Below, piece after piece: positions 1 to 7,160 of a stretch of DNA of 64,000 nt. Each line of letters begins with the position of its first letter. Within the stretch, counting starts at the first letter, position 1. The DNA is from Sulfitobacter sp. EhC04. Lineage in GTDB: Bacteria; Pseudomonadota; Alphaproteobacteria; Rhodobacterales; Rhodobacteraceae. The notes under the pieces were generated by a model. It made no database searches, was not told where the DNA came from, and worked only from the letters and a program-made list of their open reading frames with translations. Location of the stretch: positions 1 through 64,000 of the forward strand of contig NZ_LXYI01000047.1 in the NCBI RefSeq assembly GCF_001650875.1, in the 5' to 3' direction. The position numbers and the translations under genes were made by a program.

Positions 1-530
1 GGTCCATTTCGGCAATCCCGCTTCCAGCTGACCACCAATCCGGGCGCGAAGGTCATCGCCACGGCACGCATCACGTCCTCGATCATGGCCTGGTCGCCGA
101 TCCGCCCGTCAGGCCACGCGTCGTAGTGCTCGATAATGCCCGCCGGATTGACCTTCATGGCTTCCCAGATGATGGAATAGTCACCCGCCCATGCCATCAC
201 CCCGCTGTTCATGATGTTCGGGTTCAGGAAGTCCCTCGTCATGGTGAATTTGTCCGAAAGCAGCGGCGCCAACGGGCCGGTAATGACCGCATCGAGGTCA
301 AGATAAAGCGTCTGGCCGGTCAGCAGACCTGGGCGGAACATCTCGATTTTCGACCACCAACCCGGCCAATCCGTTTCGAGCGGGATACGCTCACAATCCA
401 CCGGCTCATCAGAGAGGCACACAAAGCGATGTGGCAGGCTCAGGTGTCGGGCCACCCCGCGCTGCAACTTGGCCACCCATGAGGCGTCATATCGACCACC
501 TGAACGCAGGACGCAGGCGACGGAGATCAA
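1..530 (-). CDS. Glycosyltransferase-like phage protein (partial, 3' end off window)
   Basis: The minus strand is open from a TTG at 530-528 to the window edge. The TTG overlaps the TGA of the preceding gene (TTGA), which suggests coupled translation. The protein begins ISVACVLRSGG and has YLDLDAVITG near residue 85, a hydrophobic strand followed by a D-x-D motif as in GT-A glycosyltransferases, then an N-P-N-I-M-N-S-G-V-M stretch and an Asp/Trp-rich region. At least 176 residues are visible. The sequence shows the D-x-D motif and the TTG start; a glycan-modifying role (capsid, tail or host surface) is inferred from the family resemblance. It sits just downstream of the tail-terminator gene, an unusual place for an enzyme. 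The C-terminus is missing. Confidence 0.6.
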   Translation of the reverse strand, partial: MISVACVLRSGGRYDASWVAKLQRGVARHLSLPHRFVCLSDEPVDCERIPLETDWPGWWSKIEMFRPGLLTGQTLYLDLDAVITGPLAPLLSDKFTMTRDFLNPNIMNSGVMAWAGDYSIIWEAMKVNPAGIIEHYDAWPDGRIGDQAMIEDVMRAVAMTFAPGLVVSWKRDCRNG

Positions 531-931
531 GCCCGCGCCTCGTATGGGATCTTCACCGGAACCCGCCAGTGGGCCCCGTCTGGATAGCCTTGCTGTACCT
601 CGGGCGGCTGGTTGATCAGTACCTTGCCCCCCGTGACGGTCAGGCGCAGGCCATATGGGAACAATGCCGCGACGGATTCCGCGATATTGGTTGCTGTTGT
701 TGCGAAATTGCCAATCTCGGCCATCACAGTGATCTGCGCAAAGCCACGGCTGATTGTGTGACCGCCCTTGATTGTGCCCTCCCTTCGGTTGACCGGCACA
801 TGATCGAATATCAGATACGGGTGCGGCGTTCCGGCTGGCACGTCCTTGTTTGGCCATCCGATTGTCAGAGGCGGGTCGAGCGTGGCGAGTCGCTGCCCGA
901 GCGCGTTGGAAATAGCGGTGTCGGAGATCAT
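527..931 (-). CDS. Phage tail terminator / tail completion protein (DUF4128-like)
   Basis: A 134-residue protein. Its N-terminus (I-S-D-T-A-I-S-N-A-L), the central P-x-P-Y-L-I-F-D-H and the C-terminal hydrophobic-polar alternation resemble the DUF4128/gpU-like tail terminators, which cap the tail tube and set the tail-head interface of siphophages. It overlaps the HK97 gp10-like gene upstream by 4 nt (ATGA) and is followed by the TTGA-coupled glycosyltransferase-like gene. Its position after the neck proteins fits this role. The family assignment comes from general resemblance and gene order; no catalytic residues are expected. Confidence 0.65.
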   Translation of the reverse strand: MISDTAISNALGQRLATLDPPLTIGWPNKDVPAGTPHPYLIFDHVPVNRREGTIKGGHTISRGFAQITVMAEIGNFATTATNIAESVAALFPYGLRLTVTGGKVLINQPPEVQQGYPDGAHWRVPVKIPYEARA

Positions 932-1362
932 CGACGCACCTCAGCGGCTCGGGCCTCAACATGATCGGAGAACTTCGCTGCGTTTTTGCCCACAAAATGA
1001 CGCCCGGGCACGTTGTAAGTCCGCCCAAGTTCATCAGTTCCTATGAACCCGGCCTCGATCCGGTGGGCATAAGGGGCCACCCATGCGAAAGACATCGTAT
1101 CCCCAATTTCCATGTCTGCTATCTTGACCACATAACTGTCGGCACCCTCTGAGCCATCCACCGTCAGGCTGTTGACCAGCTCGGCGGTCAGGCCCACGGG
1201 GATAGCCCCCTCGACAAAGCTGGTGGCCCCTTGGGTGATACCGATCTGCGTGGTCTGCGCGCCAACCAAAACGTCGCTGATCGACTGCCTCATGACGTAT
1301 TCCATGCCTCCGACGGTCAGGTCTCGGATGTCTTTCAATTGAGCCGTGAAAGTCTTGCTCAT
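928..1362 (-). CDS. HK97 gp10-like head-tail / tail-completion protein
   Basis: The protein has 144 residues counted from the ATG at 1362, which overlaps the stop of the upstream gene as ATGA; an upstream in-frame ATG at 1401 lies inside that gene and is less likely. A central V-A-P-Y-A-H-R-I-E-A-G-F followed by P-G-R-H-F-V-G-K-N-A-A-K-F is typical of HK97 gp10-type neck proteins, which adopt a fold like lambda gpZ/gpU and help join head to tail. It lies between the Mu F-like head protein and the tail terminator, in the expected order. Confidence 0.65.
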   Translation of the reverse strand: MSKTFTAQLKDIRDLTVGGMEYVMRQSISDVLVGAQTTQIGITQGATSFVEGAIPVGLTAELVNSLTVDGSEGADSYVVKIADMEIGDTMSFAWVAPYAHRIEAGFIGTDELGRTYNVPGRHFVGKNAAKFSDHVEARAAEVRR

Positions 1363-2387
1363 GTCAGCCTCCGATATTGCGGGATGTACGTCGTGGTGCA
1401 CCGGCAGCCGCCGGAATGCTTGATGCCGCCAGCAGGATCGTGGGCGTACTGCATCCGCGTGCCGTCATCCATCTCAAACGCCTCGTTAAAGCTGACACGC
1501 TTGCCGTCCAGCACCTTGTGGTCGGGCCTCGCGTCCTTGGCTGAATTGTGCTGCCACAGCTTGTCGATACTCTCGACCTTGCCGGATTCCATGAGTTGCG
1601 TGTAGGCCTCGCGCCGTCCCTCGGCTTGAGCTGTGAATGTTTCGTGTTCGGCAATTGCCCTGCCCCGCGCCCTCAACAACCGCGCATCATGCGCCTTGGC
1701 GATCCGCTCAATCGTCGCCTTATCCAGCGCCCTGCCCTCGGCAATCGCCTTCCGGACCTGCGCATCAAAGCGGCGATCCGTTGACGTGTATCGCGGCTTG
1801 CTGCCTTTGAAATAGTCCGCGATCTGGTCAGGGTCGCTCAATATCTCACGCACGCGCACCGAACGCTGCGCCCGTGGCCCGTCCAGCCCTAGGATACCGC
1901 CCTCACGAACGCCTGTGCGGGGGTTCAGGGTGCCTGCCAGCCTGCGCGCCGTGGTCTCGGCCCCTACGCGCTCCCGTTGCGCCTGTAGGATCGTGGCGCG
2001 TATTGGTTCAGGACCGGGCGAACCGATTTCAGTGACCAGACGCGCGCCAATCTCTGCAAATATCTGCTGCGCCCTGACGTGGTTGCCGTCGAACCCGAAG
2101 GAGCCTTGAATGCCCCTGGGTAATGTGACCGTCATTCCGCCCGCGACAATCGTGACGCGAACGGCTTCTTGCAGCGGGAACAGCAACGCCTGATTGAGCC
2201 GCATGATCTGCTCGATCCGGTTCCAGTCGCCGATTTCCACCAGCCTGACCAGTTCGGCAAAATCAACGGCACCATGCGCGTTCCGTACCACCTCAAGAAA
2301 CGCCGCTTGGATCAGCGGGTCATGCTTGGCAATCAGTTCGCGGATCTGACGCTGTTGCTGGCGTGTTAGGCGTGTAGGTCGGGCCAT
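1359..2387 (-). CDS. Phage minor head / head morphogenesis protein (Mu gpF-like)
   Basis: A 342-residue protein. Its C-terminal third carries the recognisable signature of the phage head-morphogenesis family: D-A-R-P-D-H-K-V-L-D-G-K-R-V, an acidic M-Q-Y-A-H-D-P stretch and a closing G-G-C-R-C-T-T-T-Y. The N-terminal half is charged and probably helical. Such proteins are minor capsid or ejected components. In most phages this gene lies between portal and protease. Here it is downstream of the capsid and connector genes and is separated from them by the opposite-strand moron at 2541-3296, so the head module looks rearranged. The start has GGGGGC 4 to 9 nt upstream. Confidence 0.8.
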   Translation of the reverse strand: MARPTRLTRQQQRQIRELIAKHDPLIQAAFLEVVRNAHGAVDFAELVRLVEIGDWNRIEQIMRLNQALLFPLQEAVRVTIVAGGMTVTLPRGIQGSFGFDGNHVRAQQIFAEIGARLVTEIGSPGPEPIRATILQAQRERVGAETTARRLAGTLNPRTGVREGGILGLDGPRAQRSVRVREILSDPDQIADYFKGSKPRYTSTDRRFDAQVRKAIAEGRALDKATIERIAKAHDARLLRARGRAIAEHETFTAQAEGRREAYTQLMESGKVESIDKLWQHNSAKDARPDHKVLDGKRVSFNEAFEMDDGTRMQYAHDPAGGIKHSGGCRCTTTYIPQYRRLT

Positions 2388-2407
2388 TGTGCCCCCATGC
2401 AGTTATT

Positions 2408-2452
2408 CCCCGCGTGCGGGGTTGGGTGGTTCAGTTTGTGGGGTGGTTCAGT
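2408..2452. repeat. Hairpin plus 12-bp direct repeat between head gene and moron
   Basis: CCCCGC-gt-GCGGGG (2408-2421) is a perfect 6-bp-stem hairpin. It is followed by two exact copies of GGGTGGTTCAGT at 2424-2435 and 2441-2452. They lie in the gap between the divergent head-morphogenesis gene and the GIY-YIG/HicB moron. They could be boundary sequences of the inserted moron or regulator sites; the sequence alone does not decide. Confidence 0.5.
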
Positions 2453-2467
2453 CGGCATTTTTCAACA

Positions 2468-2507
2468 CATCTGTTGACTTCCAGTCAAGATGCAGGGGCT
2501 GTATAGT
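2468..2507 (+). promoter_or_regulatory. Candidate autoregulatory operator/promoter of the HicB fusion
   Basis: CATCT-g-TTGACT-tcc-AGTCAA-GATG (2468-2492) is an inverted repeat with 10-bp arms broken by one bulged base. The left arm contains a -35-like TTGACT (2474-2479) and a -10-like TATAGT lies at 2502-2507. Spacing between these two boxes is 22 bp, longer than the usual 17, so either a different -35 is used or an activator is needed. HicB-type antitoxins bind dyads at their own promoter, so autorepression is the natural inference. The dyad covers the first possible ATG (2490), which supports the start at 2541. Confidence 0.5.
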
Positions 2508-2540
2508 ACACAGATATGTGAATTCATACGGGACGACGAC

Positions 2541-3296
2541 ATGCTGAAGCGAAAAGGCACTACTTACGTTTACGTGGTTGCCCATCCCCATGGGCTGAAG
2601 AAAATCGGGATCACGACAAACATGAAGTCCCGAATCCGGACCTTGCAAAACTTGTCCGCTGAGCCACTCAAGCTTTTGTTTTGTAAGGGCGTCGATACAG
2701 CCATAGCGCTAGAGATTGAGCGGTCGACGCACGCCAAGGTCTCCCAGTACCGAGTGTTCGGTGAGTGGTTCCAGGTCTCGGAAGAAATTGCGGTTTCCTC
2801 GCTGCTCTCATCCGCGCTTTCGGCGGGAGTGGACTTAACCAAAGATGAGAATTCGGCAAACGCATCGGCGCCACGACTGCCGCTCCAATACCCATTTGTT
2901 GCCACGCCGGATGGCGATGGCTTTCTTATCACCTGTCCTGACTTGCCCGAAGTTACCTCTGACGCCGATACACTGGATGATGCCGCCGCCCGTGCCGCCG
3001 ACGCCATCGAGGAGGCGATTGCTGGGCGCATGGCTTCGTTTGAGGATATCCCCCGCCCATCGGCTGGCGCTGATATGTGCGACCCGTTGGACCCTTACCT
3101 GTCGATCAAAGTCTCGCTGTTCTGGACCCTTCATGACCGGCAGGAAACCCGCGCCGGGCTTGCGCGCCTCCTTGGTTGGCACCGCAACTCCGTGGATCGC
3201 CTATTCATGCCGCGACACGCCACGAAGTTGGATCAGTTTTCAGCAGCTTTCTCCGCCCTTGGTGCTCGGCTTGATTTCGAGGTTCGGCCCGGTTGA
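2541..3296 (+). CDS. GIY-YIG/MUG113 nuclease-like domain fused to HicB antitoxin and HTH (moron)
   Basis: 251 residues from the ATG at 2541, which has GGGA 7 nt upstream; an in-frame ATG at 2490 lies inside the operator dyad. Residues about 6-90 match the MUG113/T5orf172 branch of GIY-YIG domains: Y9/Y11, K-I-G-I-T at 21-25, R31/R33, E58/E60, H64 and G-E-W-F at 74-77. Residues about 112-185 are a HicB-type partial RNase H fold (Y-P-F-V-A-T-P-D-G-D-G-F, then C-P-D-L-P-E-V). Residues about 190-245 form the HicB C-terminal helix-turn-helix (R-A-G-L-A-R-L-L-G-W-H-R-N-S-V). No hicA is adjacent. It is the only plus-strand gene inside the minus-strand structural operon, which marks it as a moron, probably expressed in the lysogen. 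Whether the nuclease-like part is a toxin held by the HicB part, or a targeting module, is inference. Confidence 0.7.
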   Translation: MLKRKGTTYVYVVAHPHGLKKIGITTNMKSRIRTLQNLSAEPLKLLFCKGVDTAIALEIERSTHAKVSQYRVFGEWFQVSEEIAVSSLLSSALSAGVDLTKDENSANASAPRLPLQYPFVATPDGDGFLITCPDLPEVTSDADTLDDAAARAADAIEEAIAGRMASFEDIPRPSAGADMCDPLDPYLSIKVSLFWTLHDRQETRAGLARLLGWHRNSVDRLFMPRHATKLDQFSAAFSALGARLDFEVRPG

Positions 3297-3452
3297 TTGG
3301 CCTTTCATAGCCACACCCAACGCAAAGGCCTGTTCCAGCATCCGGTCGAACTCGACAAAGCACTCCGGTGGCAGGCTGGCCACAAGCTGGGCTGCGGTTG
3401 TGTCGCCTCGGTTGAGGTGCCAGAGGATTGCGAAGGATTGATAGGTGCTCAG
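3240..3452 (-). CDS. Small phage protein, probable non-ATG start (70 aa)
   Basis: A minus-strand frame is open from a CTG at 3452-3450 to TGA at 3240. It encodes about 70 residues beginning STYQSFAILWHLNRGD and containing S-L-P-P-E-C-F-V-E-F-D. The CTG overlaps the TGA of the gene before it (CTGA), as other genes here do with ATGA or TTGA, and no ATG, GTG or TTG precedes it in frame. Composition is protein-like. Its last 57 nt overlap, convergently, the end of the moron. Function unknown; a small tail-assembly or connector protein would fit the location. An alternative is expression by frameshift from the gene upstream. Confidence 0.42.
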   Translation of the reverse strand: MSTYQSFAILWHLNRGDTTAAQLVASLPPECFVEFDRMLEQAFALGVAMKGQSTGPNLEIKPSTKGGESC

Positions 3453-3847
3453 GCCGAAAGTTCCAGTTCATACAACAGCGCCACACCAGAAGGTGCGAGT
3501 GGCTTCACGGCAAGTATTTCTTCGAACAGAGTATCCGCTGTCACATCGGCCGGCGCAACCCCGCAGGCAATCTTGTCCGACTTGATCGGCGCAATCCCCG
3601 TTGCGGATATGGTCAGCGTCCGCTTTTGCAGCCCGATCAGCGTCCCGTTCATGTCGCGGACCTCGCGGATGTCCTCAACAGCCGTCACTGCGTACAGTGT
3701 CGGGTCGGTACCTGGCGCGCCATCCCACGGCGTCCCGCCAGATGGGCTTCTCTTGATCGTGCAGATGTAGGGGCCGGAGCCGGTGCGCGTACCTGCGCGC
3801 GCAAGGCCAGCCGCGATTCGTGATTGGATGCGGGCACCGGCGGTCAT
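3449..3847 (-). CDS. Phage head-closure/connector-region protein of unknown function
   Basis: 132 residues, overlapping the preceding gene by 4 nt (ATGA at 3844-3847). The N-terminus is basic (R-I-Q-S-R-I-A-A-G-L-A-R-A-G) and is followed by G-P-Y-I-C-T-I-K and a T-P-W-D-G motif; the rest is beta-rich in appearance. Length and place between the DnaT_2-like connector and the neck proteins suggest a head-closure or stopper role. This rests on gene order, not on a recognised signature. Confidence 0.6.
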   Translation of the reverse strand: MTAGARIQSRIAAGLARAGTRTGSGPYICTIKRSPSGGTPWDGAPGTDPTLYAVTAVEDIREVRDMNGTLIGLQKRTLTISATGIAPIKSDKIACGVAPADVTADTLFEEILAVKPLAPSGVALLYELELSA

Positions 3848-4350
3848 GCGACAATTCCCGTGATGCCGTAGGGGTTAGACCCGCCCGCCATGACCGGGGC
3901 CAACATCGACATAACAATCGGAATGATCGGCGTCGATGTAGTCAGGCCAGCCATCGGACCCTTGGTTCCGTCTGCGTACTGAAACTCAACAGAACCGAAT
4001 TTCTCACGCACAACACGCTCGTCAGACAGAACAGCTTGGTTCAGTCCGCCGGGGTTGATCAGTTCGTAAAATGCGGCCTCGTATGTGGCGCGCAGGACAG
4101 CACCCGGAACAGTGTCCGAAGCAAGCTCCCTGCCGTAGATGTCAGATGCGCCAGTGCGCGGCCACTGATCTTCCTGATCGGGGTCTGTCGGGATGCCGGG
4201 AAAACGGCTGACTGCGACCTTACCAGCCATGCGCCAACCCAGACCATCGACAAACCCGCTTGCGACCGCCAGCAGTGCGTCCGTGGGCGTCCCTGCGTAG
4301 CCTTTGGCTGTCCAGTGGGTTTGCGCATCTGTGGTGCTGCCGTAAGCCAT
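3844..4350 (-). CDS. Head-tail connector, DnaT_2-like phage protein
   Basis: 168 residues. It opens with A-Y-G-S-T-T-D-A-Q-T-H-W, then has a helix-rich segment with F-V-D-G-L-G-W-R-M, a Q-W-P-R-T-G-A motif and V-P-G-A-V-L-R-A-T-Y-E-A-A. This W-P-R-x-G plus V-P-x-x-V-x-x-A-x-x-E-A pattern is typical of phage adaptor proteins that databases place with the DnaT-like family. Such proteins form the ring below the portal. The C-terminus is rich in small hydrophobic residues (M-S-M-L-A-P-V-M-A-G-G). Confidence 0.65.
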   Translation of the reverse strand: MAYGSTTDAQTHWTAKGYAGTPTDALLAVASGFVDGLGWRMAGKVAVSRFPGIPTDPDQEDQWPRTGASDIYGRELASDTVPGAVLRATYEAAFYELINPGGLNQAVLSDERVVREKFGSVEFQYADGTKGPMAGLTTSTPIIPIVMSMLAPVMAGGSNPYGITGIVA

Positions 4351-4395
4351 ATGGTTCTCCGATTGGTGTGAAGCGGCCCCGAAGGGCCACCTCGT

Positions 4396-4617
4396 TTACT
4401 TTTTGGCGTCCGCGTCAGCCTTGGCTTTTGCATCAGCTTCGGCTTTCGCCTTGGCGTCCTTGATCACCAGACCGGCGCGCTCGTACTTTGCGCGCTGCTC
4501 GTCGGACCAATCTACGTCAAGAGACACCTTCTTGCCCGGAAGGATGACGTGGAGGTCGCCCGGAATACGGACGGCCTTGCTCTTTCCTGTGGGGTTTTCA
4601 ACTGTGACCTTCATCAT
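4396..4617 (-). CDS. Small head-module protein with Lys/Ala/Asp-rich tail
   Basis: 73 residues from the ATG at 4617, which overlaps the capsid stop; a second ATG follows immediately. The first 50 residues (V-T-V-E-N-P-T-G-K, then L-P-G-K-K-V-S-L-D-V-D-W) look like a small beta domain. The last 25 are an almost pure A/K/D/E repeat (A-K-A-E-A-D-A-K-A-K-A-D), likely helical and highly charged. Genes of this size directly after the major capsid gene are common in such phages, but no function is recognised. Confidence 0.6.
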   Translation of the reverse strand: MMKVTVENPTGKSKAVRIPGDLHVILPGKKVSLDVDWSDEQRAKYERAGLVIKDAKAKAEADAKAKADADAKK

Positions 4618-5636
4618 GTCAGGGTCCCCTTGCGCAGAACACGGGGCTGCTGGCAAACATACAGCGGGTAGCTGTACAATTCACCCTTAGTCCACATGTT
4701 GCGATCACGATCCGGCACGTTCATCGCATAGACGGACTGACCCGGCGTCCCGACGTATTCCAGTGTCTCCAGCGGTGCCTGAGCAACTTTGAAAACGTCG
4801 CGCGCGCCGACAGGGAAGAACTTCGCTTCGGCCACGGGAATTGCCACGGTCGAATTGTCGTCGGTGCCACGATAGTTGTGGAACGTGATGCCGCCGACAC
4901 GGAAGCTTTCGAAGATCGCGCCCTGCGCCTCGCGCAGGTTGTTCGCGGCCTGCTGTTGCAGGTAGAACTTTTCGACGTTCGGATGTGAGATCAGAGCGTC
5001 GTAGAAGTCGTCACCGGCCAGCGCGTGGATGCTGGTGCCCGTGGTGAAGGAGCCGCGACCAGAGCGGACCATGCCGCGCGCAATGTCCTTGCAGACACCA
5101 TGCACGTCAGTACCCGCCTGGTCCAACTCAAAGCTGGTTGCGGCGGGGATGCTTTCGTTGAACTGGGTCGAATAGTCGTAGATGACCGTCGACCCGTCCG
5201 CGTCCAGAAGAATACCCTGCAACGCGCCCAGGCGGTGAAACTCGTGGGTGAGTTCCATGTCGGAGCGCAAGCGCCCCATGCGGCGGCCGTATTCCCGCTG
5301 CACAGCCATCAGCTCTGTTTCTGACCCGAAGGCGCGGATGCCATCCAGTTCATGCGCGTAGAGCGTGAACCGTTTGGCAAGGCGGGCGGTTTTGAGCGAA
5401 ACCGCGTCACGGTCTTCGCCGTCCAGAACTTCTGGCGGGGCACCATCTGCAGATGTCGGGATAAGCGTCAGCCCACCGTCGATACGATCCACAAAGATGT
5501 TGCGGGTGCGCACTGGTGTTGGTTCGAAGATTCCCAGAGAACCCAAAAGGTTCGGCTGGTAATCCATTTTCTCAACCATGCCCGACAAGGAGGTCGTGCT
5601 GAAGGCTGAGTTGTTAAAAATGTCCATGGTAGCCAT
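4614..5636 (-). CDS. Major capsid protein (lambda gpE family)
   Basis: 340 residues, the usual length of phage capsid protein E. The N-terminal D-I-F-N-N-S-A-F-S-T-T-S-L-S, the R-T-R-N-I-F-V-D-R segment and the C-terminal D-R-D-R-N-M-W-T-K-G-E-L-Y-S-Y-P-L-Y-V are characteristic of the family, which forms the icosahedral shell with an HK97 fold. It is preceded by the decoration protein and the protease-scaffold, the standard order. A good ribosome binding site (GGAGG) lies upstream of the ATG. Confidence 0.92.
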   Translation of the reverse strand: MATMDIFNNSAFSTTSLSGMVEKMDYQPNLLGSLGIFEPTPVRTRNIFVDRIDGGLTLIPTSADGAPPEVLDGEDRDAVSLKTARLAKRFTLYAHELDGIRAFGSETELMAVQREYGRRMGRLRSDMELTHEFHRLGALQGILLDADGSTVIYDYSTQFNESIPAATSFELDQAGTDVHGVCKDIARGMVRSGRGSFTTGTSIHALAGDDFYDALISHPNVEKFYLQQQAANNLREAQGAIFESFRVGGITFHNYRGTDDNSTVAIPVAEAKFFPVGARDVFKVAQAPLETLEYVGTPGQSVYAMNVPDRDRNMWTKGELYSYPLYVCQQPRVLRKGTLT

Positions 5637-5654
5637 GATTTCAGACCTCCTTGC

Positions 5655-6035
5655 TTAGCGGACGATGATGCCGAGCGCTGCCAAGGCAGCGTTCGATGTG
5701 GTGATTTGAGCGCCGTCTGCGCCCGCCTCATAGGTCAAGTCAGAACCGTTGACCTCAGCATCCCGCGCGATGACGGTAGCCGAATAATCGACGGCTGATC
5801 CGGTGCCGTTCACGAGATTGAAGCCCAGCACTGCGGTTTCGTCTTCTGCGCCGGTATCAAGCGCCGCGTTATGGCGCACGAACTTGCTGGTTGCCGTCAG
5901 CTTGCCCAGGATCGTACCAGCGGCAAACGTGGTGTTGGCAGGAACCGTCACGGTCACCTCGTCACGCGAGCGCCAGTCATTGGCCTCGGAGATGAGGAAT
6001 TCCATGTCGCGGGTGCCCTCAGTGAGAGTGGTCAT
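5655..6035 (-). CDS. Head decoration protein (lambda gpD-like)
   Basis: 126 residues with an N-terminal flexible stretch, E-F-L-I-S-E-A-N-D-W-R-S-R-D-E-V and the pattern A-G-T-I-L-G-K-L, which match the head-decoration protein D family that stabilises expanded capsids by trimeric binding. It sits immediately before the major capsid gene, as in lambda, and ends with a short hydrophobic A-A-L-G-I-I-V-R. Confidence 0.85.
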   Translation of the reverse strand: MTTLTEGTRDMEFLISEANDWRSRDEVTVTVPANTTFAAGTILGKLTATSKFVRHNAALDTGAEDETAVLGFNLVNGTGSAVDYSATVIARDAEVNGSDLTYEAGADGAQITTSNAALAALGIIVR

Positions 6036-6038
6036 GGC

Positions 6039-6563
6039 TTACGCCTCCTTTTTCATGGAAACGACCGAGCCCCAACCGCCGTCCTGCACCTGTGTGCGCA
6101 GGCCGGCGCCGAGAGCGGCGTCGTTTGTTTGGGTTGCAGCGCCCTTCGCGGCGAAGGCAAACGCGCCCTCGATTGCGGCGTCGGTCATAGCCTTTACCTC
6201 AGCATCGCCGAGAGACTTGGCGACAACGGCGCGGCGGATTGCGGCGTCATCCATCTTGGACATTTCGTCCTCGGACAGACCTGCCTTTTTGCCCGCTTCG
6301 GTCGTTTTCGCATACGACTTGGCCGCATCCTGCAACGCGGCGGGGCTGGTGGCATCGGCAAGGGCTTTGTCTTTCGCCTTGATTTCGCCGTCCTTGGTTT
6401 CGATCTGCTTTTTCAGATCGGCGATTTCAGCATCCTTGGTGCTGATTGTGTCAGCCAAGGTCTTTGCTGATGCGTCCTTGAACGCTTCGATTGCGGGTGC
6501 TTGGGCGGCGGGCACGTTGACCGCCTTATCGCCCAACACCACCGAGATAAGAGCATCGGACAT
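6039..6563 (-). CDS. Nested scaffold protein from an internal in-frame start
   Basis: Inside the protease-scaffold gene, an ATG at 6563-6561 (codon 200) is preceded by AAAGGAGGA with 4 nt between it and the ATG, the strongest ribosome binding site in this operon. Translation there gives a 174-residue protein (M-S-D-A-L-I-S-V-V-L-G-D-K) that contains only the coiled-coil scaffold part. Lambda makes its scaffold Nu3 from an internal start of gene C in the same way. The sequence shows start and site; production of the short form is inferred. Confidence 0.7.
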   Translation of the reverse strand: MSDALISVVLGDKAVNVPAAQAPAIEAFKDASAKTLADTISTKDAEIADLKKQIETKDGEIKAKDKALADATSPAALQDAAKSYAKTTEAGKKAGLSEDEMSKMDDAAIRRAVVAKSLGDAEVKAMTDAAIEGAFAFAAKGAATQTNDAALGAGLRTQVQDGGWGSVVSMKKEA

Positions 6564-7160
6564 GGTGTCCTCCTTTGGGTTGCTCGTTTGGATGGCGAGG
6601 GGCGATGCCCCCCAGTGATCCGCATCTTGGTCCCCGATGCGAAATTCTTGACCAGCGCGCCCGTTTGGAACGATGGCGAGGTGGTCCACGAAGATTGAAC
6701 GCTGCACGGCGTCATAGGCTTGCCCGTCCGGCGCGATGCCGGGGGTCCAGTCCAATTTGGTCACATAGCCGACGGACAGTTCGCGCGGCCCACCGCTTTC
6801 GATGGATGCCACGGTGCTGCCGTCTGTGATCGCCACGTCCAGCGCCACGGCCTCTCCATCGCGGGCTACCCCGGCAATGTGCCCCCGTGATAGCGCCGTG
6901 TGATTGTCCGCCGTGACCCGCTCTTTAGGGTGTCCGTCTGTGATAGGCTTGCCTTTGAAGCTACCCATGCTGTCCAGATTGAACACCTCGTCAGCGGGCC
7001 GGTAGACGCGCACGCGATCCAGATCGGGCTTGCCCAACTCAGACCCCATGTAATCCTGAATTCCCGTGCGTGCCGCCTTGACGCGGGCTGTCAGGTATCC
7101 ATCACGGGTTTTGCGCGGCTTGCCGATTTCGACAGCATCCGTGAAGCGAATTTCGGTCAT
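6039..7160 (-). CDS. Prohead protease-scaffold fusion (DUF2213-type)
   Basis: 373 residues from the ATG at 7160, which overlaps the portal stop (ATGA). Residues 1 to about 180 are the DUF2213 domain (D-G-H-P-K-E-R-V near residue 80, G-P-R-E-L-S-V-G-Y, and F-V-D-H-L-A-I-V-P-N-G-R-A-G), the Ser/His-type prohead maturation protease. Residues from 200 on are a charged coiled coil (D-A-E-I-A-D-L-K-K-Q-I-E, K-A-K-D-K-A-L-A) followed by Ala-rich helices, as in internal scaffold proteins. An internal start with its own ribosome binding site lies at codon 200 (see separate entry). Confidence 0.85.
   Translation of the reverse strand: MTEIRFTDAVEIGKPRKTRDGYLTARVKAARTGIQDYMGSELGKPDLDRVRVYRPADEVFNLDSMGSFKGKPITDGHPKERVTADNHTALSRGHIAGVARDGEAVALDVAITDGSTVASIESGGPRELSVGYVTKLDWTPGIAPDGQAYDAVQRSIFVDHLAIVPNGRAGQEFRIGDQDADHWGASPLAIQTSNPKEDTMSDALISVVLGDKAVNVPAAQAPAIEAFKDASAKTLADTISTKDAEIADLKKQIETKDGEIKAKDKALADATSPAALQDAAKSYAKTTEAGKKAGLSEDEMSKMDDAAIRRAVVAKSLGDAEVKAMTDAAIEGAFAFAAKGAATQTNDAALGAGLRTQVQDGGWGSVVSMKKEA

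Noticed and set aside
126-482. Plus-strand open frame of 118 codons
   Set aside because: It is the antisense of the glycosyltransferase-like gene, with protein-like composition only on the minus strand.
2490-2540. Start of the HicB fusion at the first ATG
   Set aside because: That ATG is in the dyad operator and has no ribosome binding site; the ATG at 2541 fits better.
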